DNA of 30,057 nt from Nitrososphaerota archaeon (GCA_005877345.1 VBPR01000030.1:1-30057); one strand, 5' to 3'; shown: positions 7,446-15,784, counted from the stretch's first letter. A program made the numbers and translations. The notes: generated by a model not told the origin, from the sequence alone.

Positions 7446-8296
7446 AGACGGCTGATATACCAAACCCTCAGTATTGTGACACTTTTAACTATCAATCAGT
7501 CAGGAGTAAGACTGGAATCGGCATACAAAATTATGCTACATGTCCGTCACCTTTAATATTAATATTTTACTGCACATTAGTAGTCTCTTTAGGATTAATT
7601 GTATCTTACATTTCCATGAATACAACATATGCTCAGATTGAGATTACTACTAATGAGAATATTTCAAAGCCAATGTTTAATGAGACGGCTAGCGAAAATG
7701 CTGAACCAAAACCTGATATATTATATTCTGCACTACGTTCGGACACAATAGTTGGTGAAGTCAAAAATAACTTTACATATCCTATTGAATCAGTTCGCAT
7801 AACTGCAAGTGTGCATGACAAGAACGGTGTAATTGCAGCAACAGGCGATACTTACACTAGTGACTATCAAATAAAACCAGGAAACAGGTCTGGATTCGAT
7901 ATTTACTTAGATGAAAAGTTACCTAGTAATAGTAAATACACCCTAACTACGAGCTTTAAAAAATCGGAAGACTCAAAGCCAGGGGCTCTGCAGTTGAGTG
8001 TCGGCAAAAACTCTAAAGGTTCAAATAGTTTCAAAGTCCTAGGCGAAGTGATAAATCAAGGTCAAGATAATGCTAATTCGGTAAAGGTCTCAGGTATATT
8101 TTATGATAAGGAACACAAAGTGCTAGACATCGATTATACATATACAAACCCGGATATAATAGGTCCTAATAAAAAAGCACCATTCGAGTTATCCTTCTAC
8201 ACTGATAATCGAGAGAAAATTAAATCAATAGGTATTAATGCTCAAAGTAATGAATATTCTTTAGTAACAAATAGGACTCAAAATAAGTCAAATTAG
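7427..8296 (+). CDS. membrane-anchored secreted protein with two FxLYD-like domains
   Basis: The 289-residue protein has one hydrophobic segment at about residues 42-63 followed by TTYAQ, a likely cleavage site or anchor, and an extracellular part. Two repeats share the FxLYD pattern: TIVGEVKNNFTYPIESVRIT with DKNGVIAATGDTY and IKPGNRSGFDIYL (about 106-162), and FKVLGEVINQGQDNANSVKV with DKEHKVLDIDYTY and IGPNKKAPFELSF (about 203-258). FxLYD domains are beta-sandwich modules found in exported proteins; no catalytic role is known. The ATG at 7427 sits inside the 3' end of the broken gene upstream; later starts would still keep the anchor. Confidence 0.75.
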   Translation: MATKNMKTADIPNPQYCDTFNYQSVRSKTGIGIQNYATCPSPLILIFYCTLVVSLGLIVSYISMNTTYAQIEITTNENISKPMFNETASENAEPKPDILYSALRSDTIVGEVKNNFTYPIESVRITASVHDKNGVIAATGDTYTSDYQIKPGNRSGFDIYLDEKLPSNSKYTLTTSFKKSEDSKPGALQLSVGKNSKGSNSFKVLGEVINQGQDNANSVKVSGIFYDKEHKVLDIDYTYTNPDIIGPNKKAPFELSFYTDNREKIKSIGINAQSNEYSLVTNRTQNKSN

Positions 8297-8313
8297 TATT
8301 GCAACCGTAAACT

Positions 8314-8339
8314 CGACCACGACCACGACCACGACCACG
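8314..8339 (+). repeat. cgacca hexanucleotide microsatellite, 4.3 copies
   Basis: Four uninterrupted cgacca units plus cg, lying 18 nt after the stop codon of the FxLYD gene. If translated it would give Asp-His or Thr-Thr type dipeptides, but it lies outside any gene. Confidence 0.9.
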
Positions 8340-8448
8340 TAACTAACATTCGAATGATTAAATTTTAAACCATGTATTTGTTACTAATTATAGTATCAAT
8401 AATATTCGGGTTCGGTGGGAGCTATGTGGAACTTCGCACTAGTTCTAT

Positions 8449-8502
8449 AGAGCTGGTCGTTTGTGAATCATTTTTGACATGATTTTTAGACCCATTCTAT
8501 TA
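8449..8502 (+). repeat. interspersed intergenic repeat R1, copy 3
   Basis: Reads gctggtcgtttgtgaatca, then tttttgacatgatttttagaccca, nearly identical over the core to the copies at 3002-3049 and 15785-15833. It lies between two convergent genes, unlike those copies, so it is not tied to one promoter position. Confidence 0.75.
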
Positions 8503-8620
8503 AGACTAATTTTAATTCAGATTCGGTGGAACTGATAAGGCTAGCAGTTGAATAAATAGACTCGCATTAGTTGTAAATTGCTAGCTTTAAAGTTTTCTAT
8601 AATAGATATTAAACGACTCA

Positions 8621-8680
8621 GGTTCTGTGGGATACAGACACTGCATGTAGTAGGGTCCGGTTACATGATATTTAATTTTT
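8621..8680 (+). repeat. interspersed repeat R2, copy 1
   Basis: Shares gtgggat, tgcatgta, ggttaca and tatttaa blocks in order and near-equal spacing with 17561-17620, roughly three-quarters identity by eye. The second copy starts with a tRNA-3'-end-like head. Confidence 0.6.
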
Positions 8681-8790
8681 TACTACAATTATTGATTTTC
8701 AAAATCATGTTTGTCTGATTCTATGGGTCAAAAAATAAAGGCATAATGCTTGTTAAGATTGGACATGACTAGCTTTCGCATGTTACCATA

Positions 8791-9603
8791 TTACAGGAAA
8801 ACAGTGTGAAAATTCTCGTTAAGAGAATCGAGTAGCTTCATATCCTTCTCTTCAAGCTGGAAGTCAAATACCTGACTATTCTCTTTGATTCGGTTTTCAT
8901 GTGTGGATTTCGGAATTACAACAAGGTTGTGCTGTAAACTCCACCGGATTAAAATTTGAGCAGATGTTTTACTATATTTCTGTTCTAAGCCTCTTAAGGC
9001 TGGATGATTAAGCTTATTACCTCTAGTTAACGGGCTATAAGCTTCGAGCTGAATACTGTTATCATTGCAGAATTGTAAGAGCTCCTCTTGAAATAGGAAT
9101 GGATGAAATTCAACTTGGTTGACTGAAGGTACAACATCAAAATTTTGTAGTATCTCCTGCACTTGGAAAATGTCGTAATTACTTACCCCAATAGCCCTGA
9201 CTTTCCCAGCTCTCAATAGTTGAATCATAGCCTTCCAGGTGTCTTTGCCCATTCCTTCGACGGGCCAGTGGATCAAGTAGAGATCAATATACGACAGTCC
9301 TAAGCGTCGTAGACTTTTTTCGCATGCTCTAAGGGTAGGGTCATATCCTTGATCACTATTCCACACCTTCGTGGTAACGAAGACCTCTTCCCTTGGTATC
9401 CCGCTCTCTAGAACTGCCCTACCGACATCCCCTTCATTCCCGTATAGCCAAGCTGTATCGATATGTCTATAGCCGACCTTCAATGCATATCTAACTGCCT
9501 GCAAAGTTCTTTCTCCAATTGGTGTCTGATAAACCCCTAGGCCTAGACGGGGGATTTCTACTCCATTATTCAATGTTGCATGGGATTGTAAGGTCAGTTG
9601 CAC
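8791..9603 (-). CDS. aldo/keto reductase
   Basis: The 270-residue cytoplasmic enzyme reduces aldehydes or ketones with NADPH. The family tetrad is complete: D49 and Y54 in HIDTAWLYGNE, K79 in TTKVW, and H112 in LIHWPVEG. The NADP-binding end carries VVIPKSTHENRIKEN, typical of the 2,5-diketo-gluconate-reductase-like AKR subgroup, and length fits that subgroup. Substrate cannot be inferred. Base composition is clearly more GC-rich than the genes on either side, except the methyltransferase at 10161, which suggests acquisition by transfer. It ends 3' to a repeat-rich gap and has no obvious operon partner. Confidence 0.92.
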   Translation of the reverse strand: MQLTLQSHATLNNGVEIPRLGLGVYQTPIGERTLQAVRYALKVGYRHIDTAWLYGNEGDVGRAVLESGIPREEVFVTTKVWNSDQGYDPTLRACEKSLRRLGLSYIDLYLIHWPVEGMGKDTWKAMIQLLRAGKVRAIGVSNYDIFQVQEILQNFDVVPSVNQVEFHPFLFQEELLQFCNDNSIQLEAYSPLTRGNKLNHPALRGLEQKYSKTSAQILIRWSLQHNLVVIPKSTHENRIKENSQVFDFQLEEKDMKLLDSLNENFHTVFL

Positions 9604-9770
9604 AAAGAAAGACGTTAATAGAAACTCACTTAATTCTATCGGTTAGCCCGCCGTATTATTGATAGGCTAATCGCATCCATCATTCATCCAGGTTTCTTCC
9701 ATTGAGTCTCATTAATCGCCGTGAACGATTCTTGTAGTCAAAAAAGAGCATTCTTAATAGGACTGAGTCT

Positions 9771-10070
9771 TTAATTTGATACAAGTTGTAATTGTTTCAA
9801 TAGCTTTCTGAAGAAACACGCTGTTCTACCAGTCCCGTTACTATTTGTGGTAATATGCCCAGTGAAAGATTTTCCTTTTCCTGATTTCTTATAGTTTATA
9901 TTTTGATTAATTATAATGTTGGCGAACTCGTTATTGTAATCAAGAATTGCCACACTCTGATGGAGTCCAACATTCTGAGACTGAGGGGGATTATTAGATG
10001 ATGTCGAACAAGAAGAATCAGACACCGAAGAGCAGTTTCGAGAACACATAACCATGAATACAGCAATCAA
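9771..10070 (-). CDS. doubtful 99-residue reading, unknown
   Basis: The frame starts at an ATG at 10070 and gives a protein with Ser/Cys/Asn-rich N-terminus (SDSSCSTSSNNPPQ) and a more ordered middle (HQSVAILDYNNEFANIIIN, then GKGKSFTGHITTN). No family is recognised. On the other strand an open stretch at 9985-10119 reads into an amphipathic Glu/Lys-rich C-terminus (NTAIKPILDKIQGLVEELDK), with only an internal ATG at 10054, and may be the tail of a decayed gene. I cannot say which strand, if either, is coding. Confidence 0.25.
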   Translation of the reverse strand: MIAVFMVMCSRNCSSVSDSSCSTSSNNPPQSQNVGLHQSVAILDYNNEFANIIINQNINYKKSGKGKSFTGHITTNSNGTGRTACFFRKLLKQLQLVSN

Positions 10071-10160
10071 ACCAATCTTGGATAAGATTCAAGGATTAGT
10101 CGAGGAATTAGACAAATAGTGTTAAGTGCTAGGATTGGTACTCATACCGCTTATGCAGCT

Positions 10161-10856
10161 TCACATGTCATGATTTATTTTACTTGATTTTCCAACCTTT
10201 TCTGCATTGCGAATATATTTCTTCTTAGTGGGTTTCACCTTTGACATCACTAGTAGTGCATAGTGTCTGAAACCACTTTTTGGCTTGATCTGTTTCACCA
10301 TCTTGAATGCCTTCGCGAGTTCGGCCATATCGGTTTTGGGCGAGAAGAATAAATCACCTATTACGAAGAAGGAGCCGGTCTGTGCCCACGACGAAATGCG
10401 AGAGTAGGCCTCGAATCGCTTCTTACCAAAGTTATGAATCACTAGGTTAGAGACAATGATGTCGAACTTTTCGGTAGGTGTGAATCCGAACACGTCGCCC
10501 TTCTTGAATTTAATCCTGTTCGAGAAGCCAAGAATCCTCGCATTCTCTTTAGCCTTCTGTAGGCTGGACCTTTTGAGGCTGGCGTGCTTGAATGTGTCAA
10601 TCCCAGTTATCCTCGAGTTCTTGTAGAATTCAGCACTAACGCAACTCAAGAATCCGAGGCCGCATCCCACATCGAGAATCATCAACTCCTCATCTCTCCC
10701 GAATGGAAGAAAAGCGAAGGCATCGGCGAACATTGCCTTCACTACAATACGTATCTTCCTGGATGCCGTCGATGTCGAATGGTGATAAGTCCCGAAGTAT
10801 GGTTCCTTGTTTTCCTTTCCCCTCCTTGAACGTCTAAGAGAACCCATCTCGTCCAT
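10161..10856 (-). CDS. class I SAM-dependent methyltransferase
   Basis: The 231-residue protein has the Rossmann SAM site MILDVGCGLGFLS (about 59-71), the acidic residue after strand 2 in ITGIDTF, and motif-IV region FDIIVSNLVIHNFG. A basic N-terminus (RRSRRGKEN) and a basic C-terminal tail (KPTKKKYIRN) could bind nucleic acid or membrane. The core resembles the small-molecule methyltransferases of the Methyltransf_11/25 type; the acceptor is unknown. Base composition is GC-rich like the aldo/keto reductase, pointing to a shared foreign origin. It stands alone, about 200 nt divergent from the cupredoxin gene. Confidence 0.85.
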   Translation of the reverse strand: MDEMGSLRRSRRGKENKEPYFGTYHHSTSTASRKIRIVVKAMFADAFAFLPFGRDEELMILDVGCGLGFLSCVSAEFYKNSRITGIDTFKHASLKRSSLQKAKENARILGFSNRIKFKKGDVFGFTPTEKFDIIVSNLVIHNFGKKRFEAYSRISSWAQTGSFFVIGDLFFSPKTDMAELAKAFKMVKQIKPKSGFRHYALLVMSKVKPTKKKYIRNAEKVGKSSKINHDM

Positions 10857-11025
10857 AAACGAATTGGAATTGAAGGCAGGTTTCTTATAAAGAGCAACTT
10901 GCTATAGTCATGGATAAACCCAAATATGGCGTCCAAATATGGCCTTAGAAAATCTAGACAGTGTTACAGTTGTATTAACTACTTTTTAGATATTCTGAAG
11001 GTTATGGTTGGGTACTTTGAGATCT

Positions 11026-11036
11026 CTTAAATATAG
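11026..11036 (+). promoter_or_regulatory. TATA-like box of the cupredoxin gene
   Basis: The sequence cttaaatata lies 25-34 nt before the TTG start codon at 11060, the spacing expected for an archaeal promoter giving a leaderless transcript. It supports the TTG start. Confidence 0.45.
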
Positions 11037-11059
11037 GACTTTTTTAATATGAGATACTA

Positions 11060-11575
11060 TTGAACCGAACAACTCTCGTATTATTTACAGTAATTTTCGC
11101 ACTAACAATTGGTCTTTTAATGCTTACAGTGCCGGAATCAAAACTAATTACTCAAACATATGCACAAAGTAATAATGAGACTTCAGAAGGAGGAATGAAA
11201 AATATGACTAATGCGACTACACCATTAGGCAAAATACCTTCGATGTCTATACCAGGAGAAAAGACATTTTACATATTCACGTCAGAAGTTGAAAACGTTG
11301 ATGAGAATAAATTAAAAGTTGCAGGAGATTCATATTCTGTCCATACGCTTATTGCAAATAAAGGCGACAAGGTGACCGTCAATTTCTATAACGTGGATGA
11401 TGTCAAAACAGAAAGGCATTCTTTTACCATCGGAGATCCATACAAAGTGGATATTGATTTAGGATTCGCTCAAAACGGAAATGCAACATTCACTGCAGAC
11501 CAAACAGGTCTATTCACTTTTTACTGTAGATATCACTTGCCGGTAATGACTGGACAGTTGCTAGTGCTACCATAA
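11060..11575 (+). CDS. secreted type-1 copper cupredoxin
   Basis: The 171-residue exported protein has a signal peptide (hydrophobic residues 6-23, cleavage near TYAQS at 33-37), a Ser/Thr/Asn-rich linker, and one cupredoxin domain (about 68-171). A full mononuclear copper site is visible: H120 in ERHSFTIG, C156 and H159 in FYCRYHLPVM, and M163. Only one cysteine lies in the loop, so this is a blue-copper rather than CuA site. Ammonia-oxidising archaea rely on many such proteins for electron transfer outside the membrane; this one is a candidate soluble carrier, partner unknown. The TTG start is supported by a TATA-like box. Confidence 0.88.
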   Translation: MNRTTLVLFTVIFALTIGLLMLTVPESKLITQTYAQSNNETSEGGMKNMTNATTPLGKIPSMSIPGEKTFYIFTSEVENVDENKLKVAGDSYSVHTLIANKGDKVTVNFYNVDDVKTERHSFTIGDPYKVDIDLGFAQNGNATFTADQTGLFTFYCRYHLPVMTGQLLVLP

Positions 11576-11675
11576 TCCCGAGGCAGGATTTAAATTAAAA
11601 CTCAGGATTTCTATTACTGTTACCCCAAAAAGTACTCAGAATGTAATCAGTCTGATGTATTTAGAACTTCGATCA

Positions 11676-11740
11676 GGAATATTTCTACTTTTGCATTCCC
11701 TTAGGTTTACCATTTTCTTTGGGCAAGTCCTCTTCTAGTG
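11676..11740 (+). repeat. left arm of a 65-bp inverted repeat around the VOC gene
   Basis: Pairs with 12536-12600 in inverted orientation with about three mismatches in 65 bp. Read on the minus strand, the inner part encodes EDLPKENGKPKGMQK and a stop. Weak similarity continues outward for about 30 nt. Confidence 0.9.
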
Positions 11741-11790
11741 AGCTTTAAAATTAATATCATATTTGAGAGTTATCTGTTTTACTCTAATGA

Positions 11791-11800
11791 AATAAATTTA
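11791..11800 (+). promoter_or_regulatory. TATA-like box of the VOC gene
   Basis: The sequence aataaattta lies 22-31 nt before the ATG at 11822, which supports that start over the upstream in-frame start at 11738, which falls in the repeat arm. Confidence 0.4.
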
Positions 11801-11821
11801 GGTCTTAAGGTAATAGTTTGG

Positions 11822-12331
11822 ATGAGTGTTACACAGTATCCTAGGGCAATTAATCATATTGCAATTAGCGTTCCAGATCTGGATAAAGCCTTGACATGGT
11901 ATCAAGAAGTCTTAGGGCTTACAATTATAAGAGGTCCGACTGAACTAACTGCAGACGATCCAAAGGTAGGTAATGCACTTCAGGATATCTTTGGCTCGCA
12001 ATTTAAGAAATTACGGATTGTTTGGCTGTCTTCAAGTAATAATATTGGTTTTGAAATATTCCAGTTTATTGCACCAAAACAAGGGACAGAAAATGATCAA
12101 AGTCAATATTGGAATGGCGGAATTATTCATTTCTCTATTACCGAACCAAACATAGAGGGCCTGGTTAAGAAAGTTTCTGAAACTGGCGGCAAACAACTTA
12201 CTAAGATTTGGGAAATTAATCCAGAAAAACATCATAAGTTAGTTTTTTGTGCAGATCCGTTTGGAAATATGATTGAAATATATTCTCATAGTTTTGAGCA
12301 ATTTCACGCAAATGTGGTTTCATTTATTTGA
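11822..12331 (+). CDS. VOC-superfamily (glyoxalase/bleomycin-resistance-like) protein
   Basis: From the ATG at 11822 the protein has 169 residues, normal for a two-module VOC protein. It starts with INHIAISVPDLDKALTWYQE, the family's first beta-alpha unit with a metal-ligand His, and shows FEIFQF (ligand Glu), GIIHFSIT (second His) and PFGNMIEIYSH (last Glu) in order, so the four-residue metal site looks complete. VOC enzymes include glyoxalase I, dioxygenases and epimerases; the substrate is not predictable. The gene is the only one between the two inverted-repeat arms and has its own TATA-like box, so it may have been moved or duplicated as a unit. Confidence 0.85.
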   Translation: MSVTQYPRAINHIAISVPDLDKALTWYQEVLGLTIIRGPTELTADDPKVGNALQDIFGSQFKKLRIVWLSSSNNIGFEIFQFIAPKQGTENDQSQYWNGGIIHFSITEPNIEGLVKKVSETGGKQLTKIWEINPEKHHKLVFCADPFGNMIEIYSHSFEQFHANVVSFI

Positions 12332-12535
12332 GGCAGTTGCAGTGCAGTGTCCATTCACGGTATAAATGGATCTATTTACATGCAGACCCGTCGGGATACG
12401 CTGAATATTCAATCGGAACTTTTTTTAGAATTCTAAATAGTAAGTCGGTTGTATGGTTACTAATATAGCGACAAGTTTACAGTATATTAATTTAATTATT
12501 CATTACTTCTTGAGAAGGCTTAAAGATAAATTAGT

Positions 12536-12600
12536 CCCTAGCAGAGGACTTGCCAAAAGAAAATGGTAAACCTAAGGGAATGCAAAAGTAGAAATATTCC
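12536..12600 (-). repeat. right arm of the 65-bp inverted repeat
   Basis: Reverse complement of 11676-11740 with about three differences. Read on the plus strand it encodes EDLPKENGKPKGMQK and TAG, after an in-frame stop 19 codons earlier, so each arm looks like the 3' end of the same lost gene. Confidence 0.9.
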
Positions 12601-12661
12601 ACAGATCAAGAGATCATATATCTGATTTATTCTAGTTATCAAAACCTAATATTCACAAAAT

Positions 12662-12674
12662 AATTAAATAGTAT
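12662..12674 (+). promoter_or_regulatory. TATA-like box of the SRPBCC gene
   Basis: The sequence aattaaatagtat is centred about 24 nt before the ATG at 12692, consistent with a leaderless archaeal transcript. Confidence 0.4.
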
Positions 12675-12691
12675 ATTGCGGTAAGAAGCTT

Positions 12692-13138
12692 ATGTCTACT
12701 AACACTGTTCATTTACACCGTGTACTTACAGCAAAGCCAGAGAAAATTTATCGTGCTTTTCTTGACCATGATGCTATGGCTAAATGGTTACCACCCAATG
12801 GTTATACTTGTAGCGTTCATCACATGGATGCAAAGGTAGGAGGAACCTACAAGATGTCTTTTACAAACTTTACCACTCAAAGGAGCATATCATTTGGTGG
12901 AGAATACCGTGAACTGGTTGAAAACGAACGCTTACGTTATACGGATAATTTTGATGACCCAAACTTATCCGGAGAAATTCAAGTAACTGTAATCTTGAAG
13001 AAGGTTTCACTAGGAACAGAAATGACCATTGTACAAGAAGGTTTGCCCGCTGTCATTCCTCTTGAAGCGTGCTATGTAGGCTGGCAGCAATCATTGAATA
13101 ATTTAGCAAAACTAGTTGAACCCGAAATCCCAGAGTAA
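12692..13138 (+). CDS. SRPBCC/AHSA1-family protein
   Basis: The 148-residue protein has the AHSA1 (Activator of Hsp90 ATPase 1-like) form of the START/Bet v1 fold. It begins with VHLHRVLTAKPEKIYRAFLD, continues with the family signature AKWLPPNGY and KVGGTYKMSF, then FGGEYRELVENERLRYTD, and ends with GWQQSLNNLAKLVE, the C-terminal helix. These proteins bind hydrophobic ligands in a central cavity; their cellular role in microbes is mostly unknown. It is a cytoplasmic, single-gene unit with its own TATA-like box. The family is frequent in soil bacteria, so transfer is possible but not shown. Confidence 0.88.
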   Translation: MSTNTVHLHRVLTAKPEKIYRAFLDHDAMAKWLPPNGYTCSVHHMDAKVGGTYKMSFTNFTTQRSISFGGEYRELVENERLRYTDNFDDPNLSGEIQVTVILKKVSLGTEMTIVQEGLPAVIPLEACYVGWQQSLNNLAKLVEPEIPE

Positions 13139-13714
13139 AGTTAGATTTTCTATTTGCGTAAATAATCATAATTCTAATATTCAATTACGGTCCTGGTCCT
13201 GGACTCCATTTTTCTTCACGATTACTATGTGTGAATCGAATAAGAGAACTACTTGATGCAAGGGACTGGTCGGATTCGAAGCCTCGGTTCGTGTTCCATT
13301 TTTATGAGACTACATGTGACTACATGTATCTTATTATGGATACCGTTATAGATAATGATTATGTTTTACGGATAATTGACTACGATCATTAAGTTAATTT
13401 TATTGAATCAAAAATATGATTCATTATGTCATTTATGCTTTAGGAGACAAATCATTATAATTGCTATAAATGTGGAATTAAGATTTGCTTTTGTTAGGAT
13501 AGTATACCATCGAAAAATCCATTCTATTCAAAGATTGGGTTATCTCGTTGAATGGCATTCTTACCACAGTATAGACAATATTTTGGATAACTGCTGGTAG
13601 ATATCGCTATCAATTGAAAGCTGGCAAGAGTTAATTTGTCCTAAAGTTTAATTCGACTAGACAGGAAAGACAAATATCCATAAATATGTCATATTATGAC
13701 TTCGATAGCATATA
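13139..13714. other. 576-nt gap with tRNA-end-like sequence
   Basis: An open frame at 13376-13600 has poor composition and no start context and is not called. A second frame spans 13180-13380 and includes VNRIRELLDA, which is shared with 15756-15790 (see findings). The region also holds the short direct repeat gactacatgt (two copies near 13310-13330) and the tRNA-Pro-like segment at 13262-13280. Confidence 0.45.
13262..13280 (-). repeat. partial copy of the tRNA-Pro 3' end, candidate attachment-site remnant
   Basis: Reads gggactggtcggattcgaa on the plus strand; the tRNA-Pro gene at 18678-18751 reads ggggctggtcggattcgaa in the same orientation, 18 of 19 identical, including the 15-mer TTCGAATCCGACCAG on the tRNA sense strand. 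The universal T-loop sequence explains only about 8 of these bases. The rest of the tRNA is absent here. Confidence 0.5.
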
Positions 13715-14425
13715 TTGAACCATAAAGCACAACAACAACAAAAAAAACCAAGTTGGAAAGTTCATGCATATTTTCTAGATGCGTGTAATTGTGACTGGGG
13801 ATGTCCCTGTCAGTTTAATGCAAATCCCACTTATGGTAATTGCGAAGGAATTGCCGGATACCATATAATAACTGGTAGTTATGGAACTAAAGTTAAACTA
13901 GATGGACTTAATATGGCATTGATAGCTTCTTGGCCTGGTCCGTTGCATGAAGGGCGTGGGAAAGCGTCGTATTATATAGACAGTAGGGCAGATGAAAGAC
14001 AGTTTGAGGCGTTGTCAAACATTATTACAGGTAGGGCGGGAGGAGGACCTTTCGCTGTGTATGCAAGCATTATAGAAGAAATCCAAGAACCGAAGAAAGC
14101 AAGTGTAAAGTTTCAAACGAAGGATATTAGAAGTCGTGTCACTGCGTCTGGGACGAGTCAAGATAAAAAACAAAGAATCAGAGGAAAGCAGTCTAAAAAT
14201 ATCATTGCTGAAGCATGGCTTGAACCAATACGAAATCCTGTAACTGGTAAAGCCCATAGAGCAATAATTGAAATCCCTGAAGGTTTTGAGTCTAGTAGAA
14301 TGGACCAAGCATCTATGAAAACACTTGTTGCAAATGACGGCTATCTTAGCTTTCGATATGAAGGAACATATGGTAGTTTTTTCAGAAAGCACTTGGAAAG
14401 GACCATAAGGCTAGATATTGCATGA
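13715..14425 (+). CDS. DUF1326-domain protein
   Basis: The 236-residue protein carries the DUF1326 signature near its N-terminus: ACNCDWGCPCQFN with C24, C26, C30 and C32, then PTYGNCEG with C43, followed by a long beta-rich body ending in FRYEGTYGSFFRKHLERTI. The cysteine cluster suggests metal or cofactor binding, but the family has no established function. In bacteria DUF1326 genes often sit next to DUF2182 membrane proteins; none is present here. The start is TTG at 13715; a Gln/Lys-rich leader precedes the domain. The family is mainly bacterial, so this gene, inside the proposed island, is a transfer candidate. Confidence 0.85.
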   Translation: MNHKAQQQQKKPSWKVHAYFLDACNCDWGCPCQFNANPTYGNCEGIAGYHIITGSYGTKVKLDGLNMALIASWPGPLHEGRGKASYYIDSRADERQFEALSNIITGRAGGGPFAVYASIIEEIQEPKKASVKFQTKDIRSRVTASGTSQDKKQRIRGKQSKNIIAEAWLEPIRNPVTGKAHRAIIEIPEGFESSRMDQASMKTLVANDGYLSFRYEGTYGSFFRKHLERTIRLDIA

Positions 14426-14521
14426 ACTGCCTATCCGTTGTAGAAGACATCAGTTCTCTTGTACTTTGCTTCGCTTATTGAATAGATAAAATATAGTAAT
14501 TCGGAAGTAGAGGAGAATTAA

Positions 14522-15528
14522 ATGACACTCCAAGAGATAGATAAGGTATCTGTTACGATTCTAATGGATAACTCCACGGACCTATTGCTAACAAACTCTA
14601 TTCATGCAAATAGACCCCAGCTAACGACAAATGAAAAGTTTTTACTCCCTCTTCCAATTGCAGAACACGGATTCTCCGCACTTGTAGATATTGTCGTACA
14701 CAGTGAAGAAAAGAAGGAAAAAAATAATATGGGTAAAAAAATCAAATATAAAAATAACAACAGTATATTCCTGTTTGATGCAGGTCCTAGTGAAGATGGT
14801 GTAATTCATAATGCGGACATATTTGGAATAGATTTTGATCGGATTGATGGGGTAATCCTAAGTCACGGTCATTTTGATCATTTTTTAGGACTTGCCAATA
14901 TACTTAAGAAAATATCATTATCCCGACGAAAGAGTACTGGTATAGATCTACTTGCTCATCCTGAGGCTTTTTTAAAACGCTGGGAGGTCTTTCAAGACGG
15001 AAAGAGAGCAAAGATGCCATTTTTAGATGAAGAGCATCTAAAAGAACTAGGAGCACTAATACACAAAAGGACAGGTATTACCTTTCTCCCCAGTGATGAG
15101 TCTCCTTCCTTATTGGTTACCGGTGAGATCCCAAGGAAGACAAGCTTCGAGAAAGGATTTCCATTTCAGTACGTAGAGAATCGATCTGGTAACGAAACAA
15201 GGCTCATTCCAGATCCATTGGTTAGAGATGATCAAGCAATAGCGGTTAAGGTGAAAGATAAGGGATTAGTAATTTTGACAGCCTGCGGTCATTCAGGAAT
15301 TGTAAATACCATAAATTATGCGAAGAAAGTAACAGAAACAGACAAGGTGTATGCTGTGCTTGGATTTATGAAGAAGCAATAGAGCCCACACTGAATGAGC
15401 TACAAAAAATAGACCCTGACTATATAGTACCTTGCCGTTGCACAGGTTGGAAAGCGGCAAATAGAATCATTGAGACCATGCCTGAAAAGTACTTACAAAG
15501 TAGCGTTGGTACAATATTCTCATTTTAA
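14522..15528 (+). pseudogene. COG1237-type metallo-beta-lactamase-fold hydrolase, frameshifted
   Basis: The N-terminal frame (286 residues, ATG 14522, with gaggag about 6 nt upstream) has the MBL metal motif SHGHFDH (about 114-120) and a further ligand in ACGHSG, typical of the dihydropterin-synthase-like hydrolases of COG1237. It stops at 15380-15382 shortly after VYAVLGF. From 15366 another frame continues with YEEAIEPTLNELQKIDPDYI, VPCRCTGWKAANRII and VGTIFSF to a stop at 15528, which is the normal C-terminus. At the junction the expected GGFHL block, which carries a metal-binding His, is missing, so a short deletion removed it and shifted the frame. The encoded enzyme is probably inactive. 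Confidence 0.8.
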
Positions 15529-15545
15529 TGTGTTTTTATTAGATA

Positions 15546-15755
15546 GCCTGCATCAAACCGCCTGTCGATGCTTTAAGACAAGCTAATTGGCTTCCGGTTC
15601 CTGATAATTCCTTCACCGTTGCAATTAGGATGTATATCCCTGAGCAGTCACTTCTCAGTGGTCAAGGTCATCTCCGCCTATACTATTGGCTAGCAAGTGA
15701 AACTAATATCTTTCAGTTTTTGTATCTTCATTTTTTTTATTCAACTTTATCATAA
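15546..15755 (+). pseudogene. C-terminal fragment of a DUF1254/DUF1214 protein
   Basis: A frame without a start codon reads VDALRQANWLPVPDNSFTVA followed by IRMYIPEQS, which matches the conserved end of the DUF1214 domain (NWLPAP, then a strand ending in Y-x-P). Such proteins are normally over 400 residues, and nothing of the rest remains. After about 15650 the frame stays open to TAA at 15755 but no longer resembles the family. It begins 17 nt after the end of the broken MBL gene. Confidence 0.6.
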
Positions 15756-15784
15756 GTGAACCCAATTAGAGAACTACTAGAAGC

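Larger units (their letters stand above)
8297..8790. other. 494-nt gap between convergent genes with several repeats
   Basis: It contains a hexanucleotide run, an R1 repeat and an R2 repeat. A 36-codon frame from the ATG at 8371 runs into the R1 repeat and ends at its ttgacatga core; its first residues are hydrophobic, but it has no recognisable family and is not called. Confidence 0.5.
12332..12691. other. 360-nt gap containing the right inverted-repeat arm
   Basis: Apart from the repeat arm at 12536-12600 and a TATA-like box at 12662-12674, no gene or RNA is visible. Confidence 0.5.

Noticed and set aside
8314..8339. Possible CRISPR-like or coding repeat
   Set aside because: The units are only 6 nt with no spacers, so this is a microsatellite.
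13376..13600. Plus-strand open frame of 74 codons
   Set aside because: Composition is that of random AT-rich sequence, with no motif and no promoter-like sequence at the right distance.
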